From the NCBI GenBank assembly GCA_017311185.1, contig JAESUZ010003161.1:2093501-2157500 (forward strand): DNA of 64,000 bases, given 5' to 3'. This DNA is from Proteles cristata cristata (lineage: Eukaryota; Chordata; Mammalia; Carnivora; Hyaenidae). The notes under the pieces were generated by a model. It did not search any database and was not told where the DNA came from. It worked only from the letters and a program-made list of their open reading frames with translations. The translations under genes were made by a program, and so were the position numbers. Below, piece after piece: positions 22,778 through 37,602 of this stretch. Position 1 is the stretch's first letter; each line of letters starts with the position of its first letter.

Positions 22778-23124
22778 AGGTGAGCTCCACAATGTGAAGC
22801 ATATAACTGACAAAAGGCTTAGAAACAGGCTTTAGAAAGAACTACTACAAACCAATCAGGAAACTGCAACAGAAATATGAGCAGGAGACCTGAAAAGGAA
22901 TCTATAAAAGATATGCCAATGTTCAACATAACAAATAAAGATGTATTCTATCTAAACTAGCAAAGGAAATGCATATTGAAATCATGAGACACTATGTCCA
23001 TAGATTACAAAGTTAAAGACATTAGGCCACCAACAGTGTATAGTAACAGGAATTTTCAAACAGGTACAGTGTTATAATCATTTTGGAAATGAGATTGGCA
23101 TCATCTAGTGAAGTTGATGGTAGT

Positions 23125-23640
23125 ATTTTGCAGGCAGCTTGTAAGATCTTAGTCTCCAGGTATTAACATTCTTGTGATATTCCCCCACCGGAAATGAGGG
23201 CTGGACTTAGCAAACTTCCAATGACAAAGTGAGAATATAGAAATTCCAGTTGTAAGACTAATTTCTGTATTCCTGGTGCACTCTCTTGCACTTCTCAATT
23301 GCTTGTTCCGATGAAGCAAGCTGCTGATTTGTAAGCTGCCCAAGGAGAGCTCCATGTGGAAGAAACTGGTAACAGCTTCTGGCCAATGGCACACAAGGAA
23401 ACGAGTCCTGTCAACAAGGCTGTCCGTGAGTAAGCACGGAAGCCAATTCTTTCCTAGGCGAGTCTCCCCGTGACTGCAGTCCTAGCTGACACACTGACTG
23501 CAGCCTTGGCGGAGACCCTAAGCCAGGACTGAGCTAGGCTGTGGCCAGATTCCAGACCCACAGAAACTGTGAGCTACTCTTTTATGCCACTAATGTTTGT
23601 GATAACTTGTTACACTGCAATAGCTATTACAAATAGAAAT
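23125..23640 (+). repeat. MaLR-type (MLT1-like) LTR remnant
   Basis: Sequence resembling an ancient MLT1 LTR on the plus strand. The most telling part is the 3' end: CCCACAGAAACTGTGAGC, then ATGCCACTAATGTTTGTG, then AACTTGTTACACTGCAATAG. These follow the MLT1 ending with its 'CCAGAACTGT...GCCACTAAGTTTGTGGTAATTTGTTAC' pattern. The 5' edge is uncertain. Confidence 0.6.
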
Positions 23641-25644
23641 CAGGCTAATACTCTGGTTTCTCTTCAGATCGCATAAATCTTTCGCCTTTTACAAATAGAA
23701 GTCCTGCTAGATTTTGTCTGAACCCAACACCATAGCTCCCTTCCATGTTTGAAAACTAAGCTCTCAGGATGTCTTTACCAGTATAAGAACTCCCATAGGC
23801 TAGAAGGCATACATGCCCGGCTGTCAGTCCTTTGTCCTTTTTGTCTGTCTAAACTCACTCTGGTGATCTCAGCTGGAATCCTGGCTTTCACTCGGCCTTC
23901 CCCATCTCTACCGGAGAGACTCCATCCTTCTGATGTCCAGCCCTAAATGCTTGTTTTCATTTCTGAACAGAGTATGTCCGATCCATAAATCACGATGGCT
24001 GTACTTTTAGAACATATTCTAAAGCTGACCATTTTTACCACCTCCACTGTGACACTTCTGGTTTAAGTCCTCCTCTCTTGCCTGGATTACCAAAATAGGT
24101 TCATCTATGGTTGCCATCTTATGGTCTATTCCCGCCAAATGCCAGGGTAGCATATTTAAACATAAGGCAGATCATGAACTCTGCTGCTCACAACTGCGCA
24201 CAGTTCCCATTCCAGAGTTAAAATGAAATTCCTCATTGCAGGCCACAACGCCCTACATGATCTTGCCCTCAGCTCTACTACTTTCCACCTTGTCCTGTCT
24301 GCTTGCAGCCACGTTGGCCTTACTCTTCCTAAGCCTTTTACAGAGGCGGTTTCCCTCCTTCCCAGCAAGGCTTGAGAATCTGCATTTCTAATGAGTTCCC
24401 AGGAGCTGCCTGGCTGCTGATGTGGGGACCCCACTGAGAAGCACTACCCTCGGGCATCCACTGGGTGCATCTAGAGTAACTGTTACAGAGTATCCTAGGG
24501 AGATGGATACCGCTCTGTGTTCTGCAGAACTAACTCCAAGGGAAAGGCTGTGACATGCTAACTTTAGGACTAGTTCTCCATCTTCTTAATGAGATCTATC
24601 TGTCCAGATGACATTTAATAGTGTGATCCCTTCCTATCTCTATTTTCTCTTGCTTTGACTGCACCCCGTTACTTTGAGCACCTCTTTTGCCTCCCAGAGC
24701 AGTAAGGACTCATCGTGTGATTCACTTATTAAACTCTGTTTACTGTCTCTCCCACCAACTAGAATGTAAGACCCAAGATGCGAAGATCTTTTTTACCCCA
24801 AGGGCTGGGCAGCCTTTTTTTGAATAGATATATCAGTACTGAAATTGAATTTAATCCTGTAATTTCCTCAGAATATGAACCCATTTAAAAAAAAATGTAT
24901 TAACGACATCTGTTCATACAAAGAGCACAGCAGTAAAACAGATTTTTGAGATCAGCTAAACCTGGATTCTTAAGTCAGCTTCACTATAAGCTAGAGGCTC
25001 TTCGGATCTGGGGCTCCTGTCTTTATCTTGTAAATGGTAAGAACAACAGGTGATAGACAAATGAACCTGAGAGCTCTAGGACAGTTTTCCTCACCAAGGA
25101 AGTGCTCAAGAAACATCAACTTCCCCTTGGGTATCTCCCCTCCTCCAGCTCACATTTCATTTACAATGCAAATTAATTAAAAGCCATTCTAGATGGGATT
25201 ATATAGAGGTTTCTGTTTTAAAACTTAACACTAAAACCTTTGCCTAAGCTTTCCACAGTACCTTGAGGGGGGAATGTTTCCAACATCTACCAGATGCAGT
25301 GTAGAATAATGAGATTTTGCTGATACTGAGACAGTACTTCAAATTCAACCCCTGCAAAATATTAATCTCCATGGACAGTGTTCACCCATAAATGTATGTC
25401 TGGGCAAGAGGCTACTTGAATTTTGATGGCCTTTCTGAGACCCAAACCTTACTGCAAAGCCAAAACCTCCCCTTTCTTATCAGGAGCATTCCAGAGAAAG
25501 AATTTTCACAGATGTGAGTATTCTGCCTAACTGCTTCAGCTCTAAATGCTCTGTGCAAGAACACAGTGGCAATGACTGCTTCCAGCGTTATCGGGAAACA
25601 CAGAAATGGCATGTGTACTGGTTACGCTGCACATTCATGCGTGA
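23641..25644. other. Intergenic with L2-, MER20- and MIR-like fragments
   Basis: No exon recognised. At 24170-24340 the plus strand looks like L2 (CCCTACATGATCTTGCCCTC). At 24370-24455 it resembles the hAT-Charlie element MER20 (GAATCTGCATTTCTAATGAG, then GAGAAGCACT). At 24690-24830 there is further L2-like 3' sequence, and at 24955-25125 a diverged MIR (GTAAATGGTAAGAACAACAG). These remnants are expected in the region 3' of a mammalian gene. Confidence 0.45.
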
Positions 25645-26649
25645 CCTGGTATTGCTGAAATAGTCTTTATTTCGGAACATTCCAAAAGAGCCGTGTACAC
25701 AGTAACAAATATTAAGTCATATACCATAAGAAAGCATTCATTAGTGCAAATGGGTTTTGTAAAAGGTCTATCAAAAAGATTTATTTGCTTTAAAATGCAT
25801 TCATTTCCAGAAGCATTGTTAATAAAACATTACAGTTTCTCATCCTCTGTAATAAAGTATTGAAAACCAATTGTGGTACAGTAGCAAACATTGCAGGTAT
25901 TAGGTGCAATGAGCCTGTGATGCCTTTATGAATCTGAAACCCATGTAGGACAATAAATTAACAATGAAAACGACAAGACCATCTAACTGCTGTCTGGCTA
26001 TCTCCTTGCAATGCTTCAGCTTAGGTTGTGCTCATTCAACATAAAATTAGGGCTTTTCAAATTGGATGATGGAGTTTTGCTGATATATCCCTAGAGCTAA
26101 AAAAATAGTACCTTACCACAAAAATATTTTTATGGCACAAAATTTAAGTTGTTCCATAGTGGCTCACATAGGTGTAAAAAGAAATAGGCACAAAAAATAA
26201 AACTCCTGTAAACTATAAAAAAGTAAATTTCAAAGCATAAATTATAGAACCTAGTTGTAAATATGCAATGTATTAAAATACAGAACAGGTAACGGGAAGA
26301 TGTTTAGAACACGTAAGTAAATCGAACAAGTTACTTTAAAAAACTCATGGCAAAGAAAGCATTATTGGTACATCTCAATTCTCTCAAAAAGTATTCAGGT
26401 ACATAGCAGTTCTACAAAAACTTCCTAGATCTAAGTGTCACAATACTGCAACCGTGAACTTGAGAATGCTGCAGTATTATCTCAGGCAGACATTTAAGTG
26501 CAATAATTAGTCTCTGGCGCTTGGTCCATTGAAAAACAATGCAGTAAATGTTAAAATGCAAAAGGGAAAGAATATCCCGACGTTCACGGTTACCTAGCCA
26601 GCTAGGTAACTCAACCCTCATTTCCACGTCTTTCCCGTTCTTCAAGGGT

Positions 26650-26662
<13 letters not shown>
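25645..26662 (-). other. SLAIN1: SLAIN1 3' UTR
   Basis: AT-rich sequence of about 1 kb after the stop codon, with no recognisable interspersed repeat, consistent with a conserved 3' UTR. The end is set about 20 bases past the last good AATAAA on the minus strand. A second AATAAA on the minus strand at 25780-25785 could give a slightly shorter form. Confidence 0.65.
25666..25671 (-). terminator. SLAIN1: Candidate SLAIN1 poly(A) signal
   Basis: Canonical AATAAA on the minus strand (TTTATT on the plus strand), about 1 kb past the stop codon, with cleavage expected around 25636-25656. An alternative signal lies at 25780-25785. Unproven without transcript ends. Confidence 0.55.
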
Positions 26663-28909
<2,247 letters not shown>

Positions 28910-29152
28910 CTATTCAGAAGCCAGATCTAACATTTCTTTTAACAAGTGGCATCATTCCTGAGTTCTCACAGGACAGTTGCTTGCTTGAAAGATATCAGGA
29001 TTTACTTGACGGGTGCTCTGGGGATGGTTTCATGAAAACAAACCAAGGGAACAATTAATAGCTGTGACAGTAGAAAGACAGGTGTACCTCCTGACCTCAT
29101 GACATTCACCTATCTTATCTCCTAGGGTTGGTGGGAAGAATAAAAGAGTTAA

Positions 29153-29823
29153 TGCCGGAATCCTGCTCCAGCCGGTCCTGGGGTCCCTGAAGGGTGGACG
29201 GTGTTGGCGAGAGAGCGATGAGAGAGCCCCGAGATTCTTTCTGATCATCAGGCAGGCGTGTCTGCAATGACTGAGTCTCAGCTTTATTTATGGGTAAGTG
29301 TATGGGGAACAGCACAGAAGTGGCATTCTGATGATAAATTCCTTGATCAGTAAAAATATTCCAGAACATTGATTTGTAGAAGACTCACACATAACCTTAT
29401 CATTGTGATTTAGACAAGGGTACTCATGCTTATCATATGGGGAAGGAAGGTATCTTTAGCATTGAAATACAAACAAGATAATGTTTTTAGCACAGCAAAG
29501 TTAAGTTCTTCATAAGCAGGGGTCAATAGCCTGTTTATCACTTAAGGAGAAGTATCAAGAAAAACAGGATCCTCAGAAAACACAAGGTCTGTTCCTATAA
29601 CCACAAAAGAAGTTCCTACAAGTTCCTTCACAAGGTGCAATCATCATACCAGAGCCAGAATACGGGGACAAGTCACTCCCAATACCGATTAACAAGGTGC
29701 TCAAGCAGAAACAATTAAGTGGGGGCGGATATGGGTCATCATCTGATGGCAGGAGACACTGCAAGCCTGCCTTTACCTCACAAGGAGTTTTCTCAACTAG
29801 TGAGTTCAGAATGGCTCCCAACA
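29153..29823 (-). mobile_element. ERVK-like solo LTR in sense with SLAIN1
   Basis: A 671-bp element on the minus strand beginning TGTTGGGAGCC, a start typical of class II (ERVK/IAP-type) LTRs, and ending CCGGCA, so with TG...CA termini. The flanking 6-mers on the plus strand are AGTTAA (29147-29152) and ATTTAA (29824-29829). They differ at one base and match the 6-bp duplication normal for this class. A minus-strand AATAAA at 29283-29288 is placed as the LTR poly(A) signal, and the following sequence looks like R/U5. No internal retroviral genes flank it, so it is a solo LTR. The family name was not checked against a database. Confidence 0.75.
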
Positions 29824-30408
29824 ATTTAATCCACACACAGCCTTACGATGGCACCTGACACTTAGTAACCACTCAACAAGTGATATTATCCTCTTGACAA
29901 CAGCAAAATATGTAAAATGAAGAGAACCCTCTGGGTAAGAACTCTTAAAAATTACCTCAATATACTTACACACCCAGCAGTGCATACCATTTCACATTAA
30001 ACAATGAACTGTTTGGCAGAAAGTTGTAAACTTAGAGTCCTTTCCTCCAAGGCAAAAAACTGAATCACAGATTTAATGAAAACTTACACATACAACTTTG
30101 CCTGTTTTTGCAAACTATTCTAACCTTTGCTGCCTAATAATTGCAATTCAGTTAAACATGAATGCACCATTTTCTCAGTTTAACTGATTTTGAACTTAAT
30201 GATAAAATATAGTCTCTTTTCCTATACAGTATCTTTTTGAAATAAAAATAGGGAGAAAGATAAAAAAAACCATCCATGGTTTTAGTTAATGTCTAGTGAA
30301 TTATTTCGTTAAAAAATTAGTTTTGCCTAAGTGCATGTTACGTGAAACCTACACACAGGAATGCTGATGCACACATCTAGTGGTCAAAACTCAATTCAAA
30401 CTAAGGTT

Positions 30409-30599
30409 GGGGTGCCTGTGTGGCTCAGTCAGCTAAGTGTCCAACTCAATTTCAGATCAAGTAATGATCTCACAGTCTGTGAACTTTGGCCCCACATCAG
30501 GCTTTGCACTGATGGCGTGAAGCCTGCTTGGGATTCTCTCTCTGCCCATTCTTGTGCTCGCTCGCGTTCTCTCAATAAACTTAAAAAAAAAAAAAAAAA
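30409..30599 (+). mobile_element. SINEC-type SINE, diverged
   Basis: Plus-strand tRNA-derived SINE (GGGGTGCCTGTGTGGCTCAG head, A-run tail), antisense to SLAIN1. No convincing target-site duplication. Confidence 0.85.
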
Positions 30600-31029
30600 G
30601 TCTAGGCAAGATTCTGATATAGTCTTGATCTGACCAAGTTTCTGTGACACAGTGAAACTTCTGTTGGTTAACAATCTCTAAGCTCCTTTCCCACCAATTC
30701 TGCAACTCCTCAGTTAGAGAGCTTTTGACCATGAATATTTCAATATATTGGCTCATCAGGTATAACAAATGTATCATATTAATGCAAGGGGTTAGCAGGA
30801 AACCAGGAAAAGCGGAATGTGTGGGGATGTATGGTAACTCCGTACTTCTCCCTTTTGGGGTAAGCCTAAAACTGCTCAGAAAAAAAAAAAAGCCTCAATC
30901 TAAAATTCAGTATGAGTATTTGCCTCGATTTCTTTTGAAAAACATATCAAGTATGTAAATCTTGAGTCTAGTACTCAATTTTCAAAATTGAACATACTTG
31001 TGTAATCACTGGTCACTCTAAACTATCGA

Positions 31030-31330
31030 AGGTGATCTGCACCCCGGAAGGCTCTCATGCCCCTTCCCACAAGGTAACAGTTATTCTCACTTTATCACCA
31101 CAGAGTGGTTATCCCTACCCTGAACTTCAAATAAATGAGATTATACCATTTTTCTCCACCTTCTCTCACTCAACATCATGTTTCTGAGATTCAGCCACGT
31201 CTGCACTGTTATGCAGTACTCCACTGTGCGAATATCATAATATGTCTGCCTGGTGACAAAAGGCTGGGTTATTTCCAGTTTGAGGTTTTGTGAACCTTCT
31301 AGAACATGTGTCAGTGTTCATAGGCACTCA
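31030..31330 (-). repeat. Old L1 3'-region fragment
   Basis: Read on the plus strand it follows the reverse complement of an old L1 3' part: ATAAATGAGATTATACCATT, then CATCATGTTTCTGAGATTCA, then TCCACTGTGCGAAT. The same repeat part occurs at 43190-43980. Heavily diverged. Confidence 0.5.
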
Positions 31331-31369
31331 TTATGTAAGGTATATTATAAATTCTACAACCATCAGGAT

Positions 31370-31740
31370 AAGTGAAGTCAAGCAAAGTCACTGAATAACA
31401 TCAAAATATAAATCAACTACTTCTAAACACCAGCAAAGTAGAAACTAAAATTTGAAAGAACACTTAGGAATACATTTCACTATGATGCATTAAAATTTCC
31501 ATATGGAAAGCCATGAACACTAAGCCTAAGAAATATGGAGGAAGATCTAAATCAAGAGAGACTCCATACTAACGAATTAGAAGAATATTATGAATATACC
31601 AGTTCTCCTAAAATTTATCTACAGACTCAGTAACATCCTAATCAATATTTGAAATGACATTACACAAGTTACTCTGGAAAATCATCCTATAAACTCTCCT
31701 AATACACAAAACAGATAACACCCTGAGTATTTTAAAAGAA
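31370..31740 (+). repeat. Old L1 ORF2-like fragment
   Basis: The plus strand resembles the L1 ORF2 segment with ACACCAGCAAAGTAGAAACT and AAGCCATGAACACTAAGCC-type wording, ending in a stretch like the TTACTCTGGAAAATCATCCT part. Short and diverged; orientation opposite to the fragment before it. Confidence 0.45.
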
Positions 31741-32483
31741 GAAAAAATGATGAGAGTTAAACAGACATAAACCTATTTTACAAATAAGAAAACAAGAATC
31801 AGAATAGACATATAACTTATCCAAGAGCATAGGATTAAGACCCAAACTCAGATTGTTTTACTGCAAATGCTGTGTTCTTCCTTCTGTATCACGCTGCCTT
31901 TCCAACATTATCTTACCTCTGTGTTTTCTGGAAAGTAAAATGGTCCAGAACTAGGAATCGTCAGGATATAAACTTAGAACATACAAAGAATAATCGCTTA
32001 GAATGCTTACAAATAAAAGTCAACAAGAACAGAATCCTAAGATCAGTGCTCTGAAGGACTTTTCTTCTCTCATTATTATGCTTGACTATCAAGCACTGAT
32101 TTTTCTACTTTATTTTTTTACACTGAGGACTCAGAATTCTCCTGTAAAGAATTTTCCCTTCTCCATTTATGTATTTAGTCCATTACTACATTATAGACCT
32201 GTAGTTATTCTCTTGGTTATAATTCTTTAGAATTATTTTTTCTGTGGCTCCAACTGTCACTGATTTGGTTACTGGGAGCTTCTTCAAGTTGTTTTCTATA
32301 TCCTATATTCCCATTCTTTTTTGAGCACTTTCTACATAACTGGCCATTCTTTGTTGTGTGCATTCTATTTTGGGCTACATACATTCTTCTGGTGCTCAAA
32401 TGATGCTATTAACCCACATGGAGTGAGAATTAACAAAAGTTCCTAATCATTACATTTGCTACTATAAAAACTATAATTTTCCA

Positions 32484-32669
32484 GGGGTGACTGGGTGGCT
32501 CAGCCGGCTGAACATCCAACTTCAGCTCAGGCCATGATCTCATGGTTCAGGGGCTCCAGCGCTACATCGGCCTCTGTACTGTCAGCACAGAGCCTGCTTC
32601 AGATCCTCTGTCCCTTCTGTGCCCCTCCCTCACTCGTACTCTCAAAAAAAAACATTAAAAAAAAAAAAA
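32484..32669 (+). mobile_element. SINEC-type SINE, diverged
   Basis: Plus-strand SINE with head GGGGTGACTGGGTGGCTCAG and A-rich tail. The open frame running through it on the plus strand is the SINE read as protein, not a gene. Confidence 0.85.
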
Positions 32670-33269
32670 CAACAACCCTGTATTTTCCTAGTCTACACTG
32701 TCAACTCTTGGACTCAAGTACAGAACTGTGTACGTACCTCAGTTACATTTCATCATGATGTCATCTGGCCTATTGTCCTAGCCATCTGACATGAAATGAG
32801 CAGCTCTGTCTCCCACCATTAGCAAATTTCATAGGTCGTCTTCTGTGTCTTTACACAAGTCATTAATTCCAATATTACCAGATTAAGCCCTAAGATACAG
32901 CCCTATGGCATTCATCTACTGATTCATTCAAACATTTACTGTGAACTCATTATATACCAGGCAGCATGCCAGGCGCTTGGCCCAGAAAATCAGCTAAGCT
33001 GATAATCTGGTATGGAAGGCAAACATAAAGACCATAATATATGACACACTGAAAAACGTAAGCACCAAAAATCGAATCCGTCCTAGACATGTTTTGGGGG
33101 TTTATGGGGAAGTCCATCAGGGTCAGCAACAGAGCCTCGTCAAAGGGTGGGTGGTGTCTGGGCTGTAGGACAAAGGTAAACAGCAGCAAGCTGCATAGAG
33201 AAAGGGACAGATCGGCATGCAGGAGCCAGAATGCCAGAGTAGTCACAAGGCATAAACTCCGGGGTGATC

Positions 33270-33475
33270 ACAACAAGGTTCTATCTCTATCCCTTCACCT
33301 GCATGGCCTCGTGCACACTGTTGCTTTATCTGTTTTCTCATCTGCACAGTGGGAACAAGGACAGAAGCTACCTCAGAGGGTTGTTGGCAGAGCTCGGTAA
33401 GACAAGAGATGTGAAGGGGTTAGCACAGTTCCTTGTGCACAGTAAACGTTGTCATCTGTCTCAGCAACTAAGAGT
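33270..33475 (+). repeat. MIR element
   Basis: The plus-strand core reads CTCATCTGCACAGTGGGAAC, followed by GCTACCTCAGAGGGTTG and TTAGCACAGTTCCTTGTGCA, the usual order of a MIR. Diverged, as expected for this ancient family. A short MIR/L2-like stretch also lies near 32930-32985. Confidence 0.65.
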
Positions 33476-34166
33476 AAGAAATGAAAAGCCATCACATGTG
33501 GGGGAGATGCCACATGAACCTCAAAAATGGATCCGAGGTAGAAGGGCTTCAAACCACCCTGGCTGAGGACTCGGCCGACACACTCGGAACATGCACCAGG
33601 CCTCCTATGTTTGGGCGCCAACACTGGGACCCTGAGTCTGCCTCCCGGGGGTCAGTCTCCGACTTAACCCCTACTACTCACGTAAACAGCATGTGTAGGA
33701 ATGGCAGGGGGGCCCTGGATCCAGCACACCCCCACACAAAATAAAAACACAGGAACACAAGATTTCACACTCCCTGCATTGTTCACTGCCAGGTAAAACA
33801 TCCAGAGAATGAATGACCGACGGTGCGGCAAGCGGAAAGGGAGCAGGTAAGTACTACTTTACACACTAAAATAAAACTTCATTTTGAGAGGAACAAAAAT
33901 ATGGGCTGTTGAAAAACAAGACTAAAGTAACAGCAAGACTGAACAAATACGCTTTCTTCAGAGAAAAGGTATCAAGCAGATATAGCCAGAAGGAAGCGGG
34001 TCTACAAGGAAAACTGAGGTTATTTTTGTTTAGATGATGAGCAGACAAATTAATAATGATGTAGTGCTTCTGCTATCCTTGGGAATGGGGGATTAAATAT
34101 AATGTACTAATTAGTAATTGATAACACACACTGATGACGCATTATTCCACTGTAACGGTGAAGTTA

Positions 34167-34460
<294 letters not shown>

Positions 34461-34583
34461 TTAATTGAAAATCATACGTTTACGCCAATTAAAATATTAG
34501 CTTTCAAAAGTAAATATAAACATAATAACAAAAATTATCATGTGTTATGAACTGTAACAAGCTACCCGAGAATTAACCTTCTG

Positions 34584-34789
34584 GGGGCACCTAGGTGGCT
34601 CGGTCAGTTAAGCATCTGACTTCGGTTCAGGTCGTGATCTCGTGGTTTGTGAGTTCGAGTCCCATGTCAGGCTCTGTGCTGACAGCTTGGAGCCTGGAGC
34701 CTGTTTCAGATTCTGTGTCTCCCTCTGTCTCTGTCTCTCCCTTGCTCATGCTCTGTCCCTCTCTCAAAAATAAATACATGTTTAAAAAA
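34584..34789 (+). mobile_element. SINEC_Fc-type SINE near a SLAIN1 exon
   Basis: Plus-strand SINE (antisense to SLAIN1) flanked by AGAATTAACCTTCTG (34569-34583) and AGAATTAACTTTCTG (34790-34804), a 15-bp duplication with one mismatch. The insertion is about 140 bp upstream of the acceptor of the 156-nt exon. Confidence 0.93.
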
Positions 34790-35157
34790 AGAATTAACTT
34801 TCTGTATAGAAGACACACTCAATATCCCCAAGAAATGTTCTTCCAAGTTAACTGTTTAAAAAAATGTGTTCTATAAAAATAAGTAGGGATTAGCTAATCA
34901 ATTAGCTGTTTGTATATAACAAATGGATAAAATTGTATCAAAGTGAGGTTAGAGAATAATCTTAACACCCACTTAGTTTTAAAAAGCCCTAGAAATTGTT
35001 GCATATTAATTTTTAAAAAAACATAGAAGAATCAAATACTTACTGTATCTCTTGCTAGCATATCAAAATGAAAAAAATTATTAAAATTCTAACTTGACAT
35101 GTTTTGAGATACCCACTCATCACATCAACATGACCACATTTACTTCTGGAAAGTTTT

Positions 35158-35380
35158 TTTTTTTTTATTTTTATTTCTAGGAGAGAGAGGCAGACAGACA
35201 GACAGACACAGTGAGAGCAGGGGAGGGTCAGAGAGAGAGGGAGTCACAGACTGAAACAGGCTCCAGGCTCTGAGCTGGCAGTCAGCACAGAGCCCGACGC
35301 GGGGCTCGAACCCACGAACCGCGAGATCATGACCTAAGCGAGAGTCGGTCGCTTAACCGACTAAGCCACCCAGGCGCCCC
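35158..35380 (-). mobile_element. SINEC_Fc-type SINE, young
   Basis: Minus-strand feline SINE close to consensus, in sense with SLAIN1. It has a perfect 16-bp duplication ACTTCTGGAAAGTTTT at 35142-35157 and 35381-35396. A (CAGA)n-like stretch near 35188-35210 forms part of its GA-rich middle. Confidence 0.95.
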
Positions 35381-37278
35381 ACTTCTGGAAAGTTTTAACT
35401 ATGAGAAAGGCACTAAGCTACTCTTGAGACCTGAAAAGAGAATGCGTCCATTTCACTGTCCTGGCTGAGCACACGTGCGGCCACAAGAGGGCAGCAGAGA
35501 GTCGCCCACAGATCTCGGTGCCGCAGGGCTGTGAACTCAGTGCGGGACCCCAACCCTACAAGACGCGCCCCCCCCCAAACTGAAGTTCATGTAACAGGTC
35601 ACTCAAGCTCAGAAAACAAAAGATATACTTGAATACGAAGCCGAAACCCTTCAAGTACAAAACCGGATTCGGTACTTCCTCCCCTTCACACACGGATCCT
35701 TCTACACTTCCTCTGACCCACTGACTGCACCCTGCCCAGCAAGTCGTCTCCTCAGATTCACCTCCCTTCTGGGCCCTCGCTCCCGAGTCCCCTCAGTCCT
35801 GCCTAATAGTTAATGAATCACCGACGACATCTGGCTGGCACCTCAGTATGCATCACTCACATTTTTACAAAATCCTCTTAACTGGTCTCCACGCACCCGA
35901 CCCTGTTCCCTCAGACCCTTCTTCCACGCAGCCCGCTCCAGTCGCCCCGGAGCGCAGGCACACAGCCAGTCGCCCTCTTAAAGGCTTCCAGTCCCTCGGC
36001 CACCTGCATCTGAAAGCCCAAGCCCCTGAGCACAGCCACGAGCTCCTCCAAGGTTTCGGCTCGGCACCTTCTCCAGCCTCACCGCCGGTTACTCCCCACC
36101 CCTCCGCCTGGTCTCCCACTCAGTGGATGAAGGCAGTTGCCCAACGCTCCACACTCTTGCATCTGCGAAGCTCTGGTCCCTCCACGGGGCCGCCCTTCCC
36201 CGCTTTGTGGGGGGAACGAATGAACAAGGGCACAGGAATTTACTGTGTGTACATACTAAGGCCAGGCACCCCAGAAGATGCTGGGGGGACCACACTGTAC
36301 CACAGGTCCGGTCCCTGATTCTGAGTTTACAGTCTAGACGAGGGCTTCTCAACCTTGTTTCCATATCAATCCTAAAGAGAAAAACCTAAAATTTAATGTT
36401 AAATCTTGTTTTTCCCAAAAGGAATAACAATGAAAATAACATTTTGAAACATTTGGAACTCTGCAGGACCACAACCATGGTAATATCTCATGCTTTTCAT
36501 GCACACACACCCCCAACTCTCCAAGATATTTTTATTTCTGTTGGTACATGCCCTAAAACACCAACAGACACCTCACCAGGACACTCAAGTGTGTGGTCAC
36601 TTTCTTTCAAGCGAAATCGGAAAGCAGGTGATGAACGCCAAACCGAAATGTGCCCAAGGACAGAACCAAACTCCTCTCCACCCCCCACCCCCCCCTTGCA
36701 CTGCTCATTCTGCAGGACTTATGCCCAATCTCTGGAGCTCTGCCCAGCAATTTTTGCCTCTTTGCGGTAGTCTAGGGAAAAGACAGAAAAGCAAATGAGT
36801 ATAGTAAGTATCCTCACATAAAAAACAAAAGCAGAATAAGAAAGTGTGAAGAGCGCTGAGAGGAGACCAAAAAGTATTACCAGGTTGACCTCGCTAACTT
36901 TCTGTCTACCTCCTAGCGGATGCGCCTACCACTCCCGCAACACATCCGTGTTCCCAGTACATATTTCTAGACTTAACAATGCTCAGACACTGCCACCGAC
37001 GGTTAGGTTTCTTGATCATTTTCCTCACTATCTCCTTGAGGTCTATTTTTAATAACCATAGGTCTCCTATTCCCAAATTCTTGTTACAGTTCCTAACCCC
37101 AGGCAGCAGGCACTTAATACACTCAGCACGTTATTTATGTGTACGATGGCAGAGGGTGCTGGTAGGAGAAATAAGGGAGAAGGGACTAAATCTGAGAGTC
37201 TACATCCAAATCTTTTGAACATCACACTAACTGGATGAAAAGCAAGCTTCCATTAATGCAAGACTACATTACTTTGAC

Positions 37279-37294
37279 TATATATATATATATA
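37279..37294. repeat. (TA)n microsatellite
   Basis: A short TATATATATATATATA run in the SLAIN1 intron. Confidence 0.8.
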
Positions 37295-37396
37295 AAGCTG
37301 CAGGGAGACACAAGGAAAGAATTCTATGTTACTATTTAGAATATGAATTTTCTATATATCTAAGTTTCCAAAGTATTTACTATAAAAGTTTTCATA

Positions 37397-37602
37397 GGGG
37401 CATCTGGGTGGCTCAGTTGGTTAAGAGTCCAACTTCCTGGTTTAGGCTCAGATCATGATCTCACGATTTGTGAGTTCGAGCCCCAAATTGGGCTCTGTGC
37501 TGACAGTGCAGAGTCTGCTTGTGATTCTCTCTCTCCCTCTCCTCCTTCCCTTCCCCCACTCACTTGCTCTGTGTCTCTCAAAAATAAATTTTTAAAAATT
37601 GA
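37397..37602 (+). mobile_element. SINEC-type SINE
   Basis: Plus-strand SINE with GGGGCATCTGGGTGGCTCAG head and an AATAAATTTTTAAAAATTG tail. It is flanked by a perfect 13-bp duplication AAAAGTTTTCATA at 37384-37396 and 37603-37615. Confidence 0.93.

Larger units (their letters stand above)
21040..23110 (+). mobile_element. Old LINE-1 ORF2 relic (plus strand), split by two SINEs
   Basis: Conceptual plus-strand translation of 21050-21330 follows the L1 reverse transcriptase block around IPKPxxD...NYRPI...KILNKIL, heavily mutated. Later segments (21600-22140, 22388-22545, 22795-23110) match further L1 ORF2 and 3' sequence, such as the stretch starting GAAAGAACTACTACAAACC near 22837. It is much more diverged than the minus-strand L1s and is interrupted by SINEs at 22145 and 22566. 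Confidence 0.65.

Noticed and set aside
35848..36318. 156-codon plus-strand open frame
   Set aside because: Lies in L2-like and GC-rich sequence, is antisense to SLAIN1, and has no domain.
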